20,000 nucleotides of DNA from Chromera velia (lineage: Eukaryota > Sar > Chromeraceae): positions 20,001 to 40,000 of the forward strand of contig JAHBMJ010000715.1 of the NCBI GenBank assembly GCA_018398765.1, given 5' to 3'. Shown here piece after piece: positions 1-9,223 of this stretch (its first letter is position 1; every line of letters begins with the position of its first letter). The translations under genes and the position numbers were made by a program. Under the pieces are notes generated by a model that was given only the letters and a program-made list of their open reading frames with translations, made no database searches and had not been told where the DNA came from.

Positions 1-735
1 GTGTATGAACAGAAGCTAGGAACAGGAGTCGTTTGGGCCCGTGGACTAGCCCATGGATGAATGAAGAGGAATCAATTGTATGTCATTGAACAAAAGCCGC
101 TCGGGCCTATAGCTAGGCCTGTGGATAAATGAAGAGATATCAAGTGCGTGAACAGAAGCCGCTTGGGCCTGCTGATGAATTAAGAGAGACAGGGAGAGTG
201 AGTGTGTGAACAGAAGCTGTTTGGGCATGTGGGTGAATGAAGAGAGACAAGGAGATACAAGGAGAGCGAATGTGTGAACAGAAGCCGCTTGGGCCTCATG
301 CAGTAAATCAATGAAAAATAATGAAGAGAGACATGGAGAGCGAGTGTGTAAACAGAAGCCGCTTGGGGCGTCACGATGGTGTGGGTGCATGAACACAGAC
401 AGGGAAAGCGAGTGTCTGAACCGGTGTGAACAAGCTAGGTGAACAGGAGCCGGTTGGGCGTATAGATAAATGAAGAGGGACAAGGACTTGCACAAGCATG
501 TCAACAGAAGATATTTGCATGAACGTGTGGATACTTGAATGAATAGAGATAACCTGTCACTAAGAAAGAATGAGACTCAGTGTGAAAATAGAACTTCAAG
601 CCGCTAGGGCCTGTGGATAAATAGAAATAAACGAAGAGAGACAGAGAGAGCGAGTGTGTGAATAAAAGCCGTTCGGGCGTGTGGATGTGAGAGTGTTAAT
701 GGAAGCCGTTAACTTTGGGTATGTGGGTGAGTGAT
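1..735. repeat. Degenerate tandem minisatellite, period about 60-75 bp
   Basis: A core reading roughly GAACAGAAGCCGCTTGGGC recurs near 7, 88, 148, 208, 276, 350, 435, 600, 662 and 698. Between cores lies a purine-rich linker like TGAATGAAGAGAGACAGGGAG followed by CGAGTGTGT. Spacing is mostly 60-80 bp and copies differ by substitutions and small indels, so the array is old. The left end lies outside the window. The repeat keeps a frame open on the minus strand over 46-504, whose translation is itself repetitive (Leu/Ser/His-rich). I treat that as a by-product of the repeat rather than a gene. Confidence 0.8.
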
Positions 736-870
736 CGAAGAGAAACAGGGAAAATGAGGGAGTAAGTGAGTGAGTAAGTGAGACAGTGAGTGAGTGAATT
801 AGTGAGGAAAGCAAGAATGACTCAGTGAGTCAGTGACTAAGTGTGTTGGTGAGTGAGTAAGTGAGCACAA
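736..870. repeat. GTGA-type microsatellite tail
   Basis: Between about 750 and 868 the sequence is dominated by GTGA/GTAA steps (GAGTAAGTGAGTGAGTAAGTGAG and similar, interrupted by GACTCAGTGA). It follows the minisatellite directly and may have arisen from the GTGA steps inside the larger unit. Confidence 0.75.
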
Positions 871-1379
871 TTAACTACAGCAACTAATACAGCAAGTGTA
901 GCAAGCGTACAGTTTAGGACTTGTATAATGTTGTGTTCAAACATTTTATAGACTAGCTCATAGTCTCAGTCATAGCTAGATGATTTAAAAGAGTAAGTTG
1001 ATACTAGTATTAGTAATAGAAGGCGTTAATAATGTTTGGCTACTACATATGCTACTATGCCACTTCTAGAATGGCCAAAATATAAATAAAAATAAATGAA
1101 AGAAACATGTGTGTCTGTATGTAAAAGACTTACATATTGACTCCGTAAATAAAAAATAAAAATGTAAGTAGATTTAAGTGGGGAGCACTGTAATTTTTTT
1201 TTTTATAAGCAAAAATAAGTTGTTAAAGATTTATCAGTAATATATTGCTGCGGTTACAATTTCATTTTCTCTTTCACATTTATTCACGTTAACACCATGT
1301 GTTAGCGAAGTCCTTGTACGTTATTAATTTTCTTATTAGCAAACGTATCTAATAGTAGAGCTCTTCTTATTTCTTCTTC
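871..1379. other. AT-rich spacer, no gene seen
   Basis: This stretch has low GC and many short A/T runs, including a T-run near 1193-1205 and repeated AAATAAA-like blocks near 1080-1165. No open frame of interest was seen on either strand. The composition changes abruptly to GC-rich at about 1380, where the retroelement-derived sequence begins. Confidence 0.6.
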
Positions 1380-1513
1380 TCAACGGTTAGCCGTCTCCGG
1401 CCCTCTATGCATCCCCAGACAATTCTCCGCACGACCCACCTCCAAGGGGTTGTTCTGGAGGAGACTGAGGCGGGAGAGCTGATGATAAGGGAGGTGGAGA
1501 TGGCGGGGGGGAC

Positions 1514-2998
1514 GTGCCTCCCGGATCTTCCCAAGCTCTACATTATGGCATCTCTGTGGGGAAGAGGGCCCGCCTCCGTCTATCTGCTCGCAGACGACCG
1601 CAAAGATTGTCTGTGAGAAGGATCTTCTCCGGAGACGACGGAGACGACGAAAGAGGGGCGGAGTCTTCTGCCGAGAGGGGTAGAAGTGACGAGTCGGAAC
1701 CGGAGGATAGGCCGATTGACCCTTCCACGCACCCGGGGGGCGCAGATAGGTCCCGGTCTGAACAGGGAACTCCCATCCAAGAGAGGAGAGTTTTGGGTCT
1801 AGCTGCGCTGGAGTTCTCCTCATACGATCGTTAGCCGATGGAGGCCCACCCCGTGAAGGGGGCAGTTGTCCAGAGAAACAACAGGAGAAAGCTTGTGGCT
1901 CTCCATTCAAAGGCGCGTAGGAGCTACGGATGGGCAGACCTCGCACCTGATCTCTCGGTAAGGGACCCCCTCGCTTTTAAGGTCAAGGAAATCAGGGATG
2001 AGAGAGTGAAGCGGTCGTTCATCAAGCACGTGTTCGACATTCGGGGAGGAAGAGTCCCCGAAGAGGCTGTGCGCATGATTGACGACCCCGTCCAGCTCTG
2101 CGAAGTTGAAGTTTGGAAACTGCCGGAGGAAGAAAGGGTAAGGGGTGCAAAGGGCTCTGCAGACCCGGTCTTTGCAGATCCCTCCACATCGTCGTCTTCC
2201 TCTGCTGTGCCTTCCTCTTCTATTATCCCTGCTGTGCCTCCTGTCGAGGGGGAGTCACGTGTTGTCCCCGAGGCTGCTGAGTCTCAAACTGGCGTTCCTT
2301 TGAACGCAGGTAGAGAGGAGTGAGCGGAGGATCATGGGGGTCCTCCTGCTGCCAAAGGGGCATCTGGTGAAGGGAATGAGGTTGGGGGAGTTGAGCCACT
2401 GGGCCCTATTGCGAAAAATATGGAGACGGATGAGGAGCTTCCATCTATGGTTGCGTCTACAAACAGGGATGGGTATGTCTCGGGAGCAAGCTTGTCAACG
2501 TTTGAGGCAAGCGGCCCGGGCTCCAGGAGCGACAGCAGCTCTTCGGATGATGAGTAGGGTGTCTTGGGGGGTCGGAAACTTCCCAGGGCAGGAGAAGGAA
2601 CCACTGTGAGGCAGAACCCGCCTAAGGAGGAGGTTGAGGAGATGAACAAGGTGGATGAGGTTTTGTAAGGCCCGCAGTGGGGACGGTTCAACACCCTCTG
2701 TGCGATGGAGGTTTTGAGGGAGGAGCGAGCAAGGAGAGTGCCCGAGGTGACGGGGAGGAACTGGAATGATGATTTCCGGGAGGAGAGAGGCATTCCGTCG
2801 TTCGCGCGAGCAATGGTGTGGAAGAGGGAAGAGGGCAGTCCCAAACGGGCTAGGACGCCCAAGAGCCCCACCAGGAGTAGGTGGTGCGGTCTTCCTCACC
2901 TGTCTTGCCTTTCATCCGGGAAACCTCGGTCAGGATTCCTGTTCACGGGAGCTGCCGTGTACGAGGAGGAGATGAGCCATTTTAAGAAGGGCTCTACC
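1514..2998 (+). pseudogene. Copia pol: region upstream of reverse transcriptase
   Basis: The same frame as the downstream reverse transcriptase can be followed leftward to about 1514, broken by stops at 1832 (TAG), 2321 (TGA), 2555 (TAG) and 2666 (TAA). The longest clean piece is 1838-2323. It starts with a basic block ([19 protein letters not shown]) and ends in a Ser/Pro/Glu-rich tract. A further acidic Ser/Asp tract ends at 2554. A charged segment at 2705-2998 leads into the reverse transcriptase. Low-complexity linkers of this kind are usual between integrase and reverse transcriptase in copia elements, so I read this as the linker, possibly with the integrase C-terminus at its start. That assignment rests on position and frame, not on a recognised domain. 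Confidence 0.45.
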
Positions 2999-3001
2999 TA
3001 G

Positions 3002-4104
3002 CTCCCCACCACAAAGGAGGAGATAGACTCGGGGTCTCACAAGCTCGCTGCCCTGAAAGAGTGGTTGGTGAACATTGTGGGAAACCAGACGCTCGGCAGG
3101 AGGGTTAAGAGGAACGAAGTTCGGGTGGTCGTCGGCATGGGCTGGTGATGCACTTGGAAAGAGACGGACGATGGGGCCCGGAAGCCTAAGGCGAGGTTTT
3201 TCGCAAAGGGCTTCCTGGACGGCCGACTCGTTGACACCTACATCGGAACGCCATCCGTCGCGGGGATCAACACTGTCTGCCTTTTCATTGTGTCTACAGG
3301 AATGGAGATGGGGGCGGTGGATGTGACCGTTGCCTTCTTGACCTCCAAGGATCACAACGCTGAGCGGGTCAGCGCGACACTGCTCTCTGTGCTGCCTCGA
3401 GTCCCTGAGAAGAACCTCTTCAAGGACATCCCTGATGACAAGTACGAGGAGCTGAGGAGGATAGCGGCCGAGTACGAGCCCGGGGGCACGTACTTGGTGG
3501 AGATGGGCCTCTACGGGCTGCCCTGTACGGCCCAGCTTTTCGACCATAAGTTGGAGGGGGTGTGCAAGGAGTTGGGGTTCAAGCGCGTGGACACGGCCAT
3601 CGCAGTCAAGGCTCCCCCTGAGGGAGGGAGAGCCTAAGCCATCGTCATGAATTGGGTAGACGATTTGCTGACTGGAGCCCCTCCGAAGGAGCACAAGGCC
3701 CTTCAGGAGACCCTCAACCAGAGGCTGGGCTTTGGGTCTGTGTGTGTGATTGGGGAGGGATCAGAGAGGAAGTTCTCTGGAGTGGACATCTCCAGAGTCT
3801 CCACAGGGAGATTCACCTCTCCCAGGTCTCGTACCTCGAGAACACCGACACTGCTCCTCTATGAGAGATTTTAAAGGAGAAGCGTCCGAGTAAACCCTGG
3901 AAGGGTTTGGACGGTAAGAGTGCTGAGCCCTCCACCGAAGAAGAGGTCGACAACCAGTATGAGAAGCCGATCCGTGCTGGAGTCAGGACTCTGCAGTGGG
4001 GGGTGAGGATGAATCCGCTCCGTGCGGTGTAGGGCCACACGGTAGCGCAGTCGATTTTGAAGCCCTCCAGGCGCGTCTTCAAGACGGATGCTGAAAGGGC
4101 ACTC
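3002..4104 (+). pseudogene. Copia reverse transcriptase remnant
   Basis: This is the core polymerase of the element. Copia reverse transcriptases copy the element's RNA in cytoplasmic particles. Landmarks in order are an ARFFAKGF block, the first catalytic Asp in AVDVTVAF (codon 3320-3322), LVEMGLYGLP, and the WVDD pair (codons 3659-3664), with Trp where most copia elements have Tyr. One frame serves 3002 to about 3800 despite stops just before it at 2999 (TAG) and within it at 3146 (TGA) and 3635 (TAA). Near 3800 the homology moves to another frame (HLSQVSYLEN), which has stops at 3862 and 4030 and then runs into the thumb/connection region up to about 4104. The catalytic Asp residues survive, but the reading frame does not. 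Confidence 0.75.
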
Positions 4105-4109
4105 TAACA

Positions 4110-4628
4110 AGCGGGTTTTCACGAGCGTGGGGCTCATGCCCGTCGTGCATGCGTATTTCAACGCAGCGTTCAAGTTTGCGACTTACACTGCACGGTTAGG
4201 TTATGTTGTCAGGATCCTGCACTCGCATAGTCCTGCACTCGATCGAGCTGCGAGGGGACCTGCGGTCCCTCCTAGAGAACTGGATCGCATAGGCCACCAA
4301 GAGGGCGGGCAGAAAGGTTGGGTCTTCCACCGCCGGGGAGGTGCTCGCCTTTGAGTTTCTTCTCAAGAAGCTCTTCGGCATCGTTGCCCTCGTTAAGGCG
4401 ATATGGGGCCTCAAAAAGGTCCGTGTGATCGTCTACACAGACTCCGGCCCCCTCCACGACCAGTTTCAGTCTGGCAAGGCCCAGACCGATGCGACCATGC
4501 AGGGCGTTTTGGAGTGGTGCATTCAGGAGATGCGTGTCCTTGGGGCAGATCTCCAGTGGATTGCACGATTGAGGAACGTGGCGAACGTGATAACCAAGTG
4601 TGCCCTCCCCGGTGGGGAGATGGCGTGA
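4110..4628 (+). pseudogene. Copia RNase H remnant
   Basis: RNase H removes RNA from the RNA-DNA hybrid during retrotransposition. The start (HAYFNAAFKFATYTARLGYV, about 4145-4204) matches the first strand region. The remainder is in a different frame from about 4250, with a stop at 4290 (TAG) and then a clean run to a natural-looking TGA at 4626. Visible motifs are GEVLAFEF (4335-4358), VYTDS with Asp codon 4440-4442, and WIARLRNVANVITK near the end. In most copia elements the first motif and the last motif (ADxxTK) carry Asp. Both are Asn here, each explained by one GAC to AAC change, so the domain is likely inactive as well as frame-broken. Confidence 0.7.
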
Positions 4629-7600
4629 ATCCAGCGGCGTGGAACTTCTGGAGGGAAGGGGTGCGGGGCCTTTTCTTTCTCTCTTTTATGTCCTGTTTCT
4701 GTCGTCTGCTCTTTCCCCTCTGTCGTCCCTTTGCAGGTAGGCATGTATAGGGTGTGGTTTTACACTCAGGGTGGGGACGACTGGGGTTTGGGTTTGGGCA
4801 TAGAAGGAGCTAGATAGGCCAGAGGTACTGTTCATCCCTTTTATCTGTTTCTCTCTCTCGTTAATCTATTCTCCCAGATAGGCGACTAGATGGAGTGGTG
4901 ACAAGAAAGAGGGGCAGGAGACAAAGGGTCTCCTGCTGGGTGGGCGTGGGCTCAGCCAGGCAGGAGAGCAAGAAGAGTTAGGCAGGAAAGCAAAAAAGCC
5001 AGAGGAGTGGGTCCTCTACTACTGCACCCTTCTATACACCTCCGTAGCAATGCATGTTCAGTAGTTGTCCTGTTCTACCTCGACCTGTTTATGTTTGTGC
5101 TTTGTTTGTTTGTTTTCCGCGCTCTAGCGTAGTTGACGTATGTGTCTCTACGTCATGGGCAAAGTATCCAATGCTCGGGCAATGCATAAAGCCAAGCAAT
5201 AGGCGGGCCCAAAATTCATGTAAACCGAGCATTAAATTTTGTTTGGAGCAGCTCAGGTGGAACAAACGATCGTAGATTATGGTCAATTACGTAGGGTGTA
5301 TGGGCGGGTGGATCCAACGTTCATGAGGAGGCATTACCCTGTCTGTTCGCATCCGTTGTCCTGCACTCTGTGTTTGGTGCCCGTCTGCATAAGAAATCCA
5401 TGCGCAGGAAACAGACGGGCTGTTTACGTAGCGAAGGTGAGTGCCCGAAGCACTTAAACAGTCCAATCCCTGTGCGTTTTCCTTCCTCCGTTCTGAGCAG
5501 AATGGGCCTGGCCAAACCAGTTAGGCACCCTGAAAGAACGCTGTCAGCTGGTATGGGGAGCGTGAAGGATTTTTGTTTACGCCCATTCATGATCTGGCTG
5601 CCTGTCTGTGCTCCGTTGCGGTGATGGAGTTGGCGTACTGCCTGACCGACGCTTTGATCTGTACTTTCGTCTCACTCCTTGCAGGGCTTTGCATCACCCC
5701 CGAGTGAATCTACGGGAGAATGTAGATAGAAAGGGGGGAGGGTGCTCATGGGGAGCATCACGTCTGGCAGGTGGCAGCCTAGGCAGGGGGAAAGACCACT
5801 GTGCGTGCACTGAAACTTTCGTCTCTTTGTTTCTTCTCTCTATGCACAGCGCTTTAGCAGGATCGCAAGGGCATCCTGCGTTCGTAATGAACTGTCCCGG
5901 TCGGATGTGTAACTGCTGTGCAAGAGAGATCTGATCCAAGTGCAGGGGGCATCTTGGGTGAGAAGGAGAGCTCAGGTGTGTTGTGGGCGTTTCTTTCCTC
6001 TGCCGGCCTCTCATCCTGCTTGAAGCCTGTCCTCCGCTTTGGGAGGTCAGGTTAGGGGTGAGTGTAAGTCCGGGTGTGCTCGGTTTTGTAGGTTTGTATT
6101 TATTAAATCCTTTCCCCAGAAGGTCAGGGGAGTGCGTGGTAGCTCTCCTGTGATTCTAACTGTTTCCGCAAGGCATGCGTGAAGGGGTTGGGGGTGCCTC
6201 GGGGGCACCTTCCGTGAAGTGCAGTTCCATTTTGTATATTTGTTTTCTTTCCCTCTTTCTTCTTTGTTTGGATTTCCGTACGGCCCGGGGTAGCTCGTCG
6301 CATCATAGGGGCGTGCATGGTCAGTGCACGCTAGCCGGGTGTGGGCGTCTTCGGGTTTTCCCTTGTTCAATTCGTTTGCACAGACGGAAAGGAACCGGGA
6401 GGGAAAGGCCTTCCCGGTCTGTCTATGGAGGCAGAAACCTTTTGCAGTCATGTTTTCCTTGAGCTGCTGGTTTACGTTAGGGGGCCTAATCCATTGCCGA
6501 CCCGAACTAGAGTAGGGTAGGCACGGCATGCAGAACATTTTTCCTTTCCTTTTGTGGTGGTTGGTGGCCAGCCATACATCCTGTTGGTCCAAGTGCGTGA
6601 AAGAAGGAAAAGAAGAATTTGGGGATAAGCTGGTAAGGATTTTTGCTTTTGACAGACCCACTCGGGGAGAATGGGTCTCTTTGCCAGGGGGCAGGGCACG
6701 CTGAGGCTATCAAAGGCTCTTGGTCTCCAGAAAACTGCATTTTGGTTACATGAGGAATGCTTGTGTTTTGTTTGCCTTTCTTTCTTTTATTTCTTTCGAA
6801 CGTTCAGAGTAGGGTCCGTCCGGAGCAGGCAGCATGGCAGGTAGCGCGGGCTCCTGCATGCTAGATGTCTTCGGTTTTCTGCGTGTGGGGCGGGGCTCCA
6901 TCTGGAGGCAGATGGGCTATGTGTTCCATGCGTTCGTTAGCATAAGTAGGCATGGGCTGGGGGCCTGTCTTCTTCTTTGCTGTTCCTTTCACTCTTCCCG
7001 GTATGGTTTTGTTTTATCCCATTCTTCCAGCCCGGTTGGCTGGTATCCATTTCCCTGTATGCCCTGCACACGGATGAGCCCGGTGTGCTCTCACTTATTA
7101 CAGGATAATAAATGACGTCTGGAGAGGACGGCGTGTGAGAGCATGAGAAAAAGGAATGAGGAGAGAAGAGGTAAACGATACATAAGTAATTCTTTTGTGA
7201 TTGTGCAACAGGAAAAGAGGAAAAGGAAAAATTAGGGAGCCGGGTGATTAAAGACAGGTCTTTTCTCATGCTTCCCGATTCCCCCTCATCAGAGGGGTGT
7301 GTGTTATGCTGCGTGCTCCATAGTTTTTCCTCGGGGGCTCAGGAGGGGGTGTGTGAAAGTAAACGACGGTTCCGTTACTGGTCAGATTCGCGGAGGGTGA
7401 ATTCTGGTCCCGGCATTTCCATTCGTCCCTTCGCCTCAAGCTAGAAAAGAGAGCGACGCGCACGCTGAGGCACGTCCACATGGGGTGGTGGGGCGCCTGC
7501 GATAGAGGTGTGCATGTTATGAGTTCCATGGTATGGCCCGTATGCACTTTGGCGTTAGAAATACACCCGAGGCATTCACCATGGTGGTGTGTGCTCCGGG

Positions 7601-8090
7601 GCTTCATATGGGATTTAAATAGGCCGATGGTGCGGTTATGCCATCGGAGGCATCAGAATTAATTCCGGTCCCGAATTAATTTCTAGACAGTCAAACAGAC
7701 ATGCACGGCGGTTACCGTCCGTCTGAATGAGAGACGTAACCTAGGGATTGACAGAACTTCATGTGTAGGATCTGCACTGTGCCCTATGTCTCTCTGTGGT
7801 TCTCTTGTGCTCTGAGTAATGCACAAGGCCACCAGCAGGAGCGTACTGTGGACTGTGGGAGCTCATAGATTTTCTGTCTGGTAAAGAGACTGATCAGGTA
7901 TTTATTTCTGATTATCTGTATCGGTCTAGATGAGTACGTCATGGAGACGTATACGCTGTGGTCCTCTAATAGGAGAGGGCCAGGAATTCAGGAGTATAAC
8001 AGTTTGAGGAGTCCTCTGGATAAGCTAGAACATCGACACGGGAGGGCGCATAGGATTCCACTAGAGGAATCTCAAGAGAGGTGAGACTCT
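4629..8090. other. T/G-rich non-coding stretch, origin unclear
   Basis: GC is intermediate and the plus strand is rich in T and G with many pyrimidine runs (for example 4665-4735, 6235-6270 and 6770-6800). Only short, unconvincing open frames occur. The longest, minus strand 6047-6661, shows no recognisable domain or sensible composition. A purine-rich block lies at 5729-5745, and a small hairpin (GGAGAC / GTCTCC) lies at 4917-4934. The stretch begins at the end of the copia RNase H and ends at a sharp switch to AT-rich DNA near 8090. It could therefore be the 3' non-coding and LTR part of the element, or a separate old insertion. I could not pair terminal repeats. Confidence 0.5.
7624..7682. 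repeat. Two consecutive hairpin-forming inverted repeats
   Basis: The first has arms CCGATGG (7624-7630) and CCATCGG (7641-7647), a perfect 7-bp stem with a 10-base loop. The second has arms AATTAATTC (7657-7665) and GAATTAATT (7673-7681), a perfect 9-bp stem with a 7-base loop CGGTCCC. They are separated by nine bases in otherwise unremarkable sequence. There is no T-run to suggest a bacterial-type terminator and no gene nearby. Confidence 0.6.
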
Positions 8091-8930
8091 ACTTTTCACT
8101 AAAAGTACATAAAAGTTGTTGATTTCACTTCTAAAAATTTTAGTTGCACCCCATTTTTTTTCTTCTTCTTACTCCTTCTAGTTTTATTGTTCAAGTTTTA
8201 TAAATAAATAGCGGGGGCATATATTTGCATCCGTACAAATTTAGGCCCAACGCATCCCCTGCGTTAAACGTATGCCTTGGATATTTGTCTAATTTTTTTG
8301 TTAGGTCTTGATCAGGCTGCTGGGCCGCCTGCGCACCGCATACGTATACTGATGAGAGTCCCATCGGCGTATAGAGGATAAAACATGTAACAAAAATCCC
8401 CCCCAACAAGCACTTTCGGCACGCAGTGCGCCCCTATACTCTCGTGTCACCTTGGGGGGCAGCTCAGCTTTGCCGGGCTCAGCCGAGACGCCCTGAGAAC
8501 GCACGGAGTCGCATATCGCGCTCTTCAAATTTGGGGGGGGGAGATCGATGTAACGCTTAAATATGTAGCAGAAATCGGATCTCAACATGCATGCGTCACT
8601 GCGCGTACGTCATTTCCACTATAATTAATCGGGTATTCTTGCATATGCATCGATCGATACATATACTTTGCTCTTCATGATACGTGCCCCTCAAGTAACT
8701 CGCACGGAGTTAATTGCATATGTGTTCATGCGCGGTCCCGAAAAGCATATTTTGCGTACGTTGCCGTGGCCCCCGCCATTTGCCCATCCCAAGCCCCTGA
8801 TGGTTTTCATCATGCATGCAATCAAATTATGGCTGACCCCCTAAATGGCCCCCCGAGGCACTCACCCAACTGGTTGGGTGTATCCCGTGTATATATACGT
8901 TTTTGTATGTTTGCATGCGTCTGTATGTAC
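8091..8930. other. AT-leaning spacer with clustered short palindromes
   Basis: This is the stretch upstream of the glycosyltransferase gene and no gene was seen in it. From about 8585 to 8765 there are many short perfect palindromes: TGCATATGCA (8640-8649) overlapping ATCGATCGAT (8649-8658), ATGCAT/GCATGC near 8587-8594, and CGTACG near 8756. ATGCATGCA recurs near 8813-8821. TGCATGC is a known binding core of some apicomplexan ApiAP2 factors, so a promoter role is possible if this is an alveolate. Confidence 0.4.
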
Positions 8931-8933
8931 CGT

Positions 8934-9012
8934 ACATACAGGTTTTTCTATACATATATATATATATATACATACAGGTTTTTCTATACATATATATATA
9001 TATATATATATA
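8934..9012. repeat. Two-copy 36-bp direct repeat ending in (TA)n
   Basis: The block ACATACAGGTTTTTCTATAC followed by an alternating TA run occurs at 8934-8969 and again from 8970. The second TA run is longer and ends near 9012. This is a simple slippage-prone repeat just upstream of the glycosyltransferase gene. Confidence 0.85.
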
Positions 9013-9223
9013 CAGAATGGATGTTCATTAAAATGAATGCATATATACGTGCATCTGTCGAGCGAACAAAAGACCGCAAGTCCGTGTCTGTGCCTGGTGG
9101 CAGTTGTCGTCCAATTCTATGCATACACGTCAGTCAAGTCTGTTTTTCAGTGGGAAGGAAGAAACGTATAGAAAAGCCCAGTTAAGGAACAAGTATGGGG
9201 GTTGGGTGACGCTAGCTCAAAAG

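Larger units (their letters stand above)
1380..4628 (+). mobile_element. Decayed, 5'-truncated Ty1/copia-like retrotransposon
   Basis: The order linker, reverse transcriptase, RNase H on the plus strand is that of copia-type pol. Recognisable landmarks are a KPKARFFAKGF-type block near 3185, the AVDVTVAFL catalytic block at 3314-3340, an LYGLP block near 3510, the WVDDLL active site at 3653-3670, and an RNase H segment with VYTDS (4431-4445) and an ANVITK block (4581-4598). I see no gag, protease or integrase core upstream of 1380, and no long terminal repeat pair could be paired by eye, so both outer limits are approximate. About ten in-frame stops and three frame changes show that this copy is dead. 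The left limit was chosen at the composition break, the right limit at the end of RNase H. Confidence 0.75.

Noticed and set aside
46-504. 152-codon open frame on the minus strand
   Set aside because: It lies wholly inside the minisatellite and its translation repeats the unit, so it is open by repetition rather than by coding.
1-735. CRISPR-like array
   Set aside because: Both repeats and intervening segments are related between units and diverge together. There are no unique spacers, and the context is eukaryotic.
1380-1946. 188-codon open frame on the minus strand
   Set aside because: It is the complement of the GC-rich copia linker and shows no domain. The plus-strand frame continues into the reverse transcriptase.
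1514-4628. Stop-codon reassignment as the reason for internal stops in pol
   Set aside because: All three stop codons occur, frameshifts are also present, and the host genes in the window have clean frames, so decay is the simpler explanation.
6047-6661. 204-codon open frame on the minus strand
   Set aside because: It has no recognisable motif, an uneven composition and no supporting splice signals. Its length is possible by chance where the plus strand is poor in TTA/CTA/TCA.
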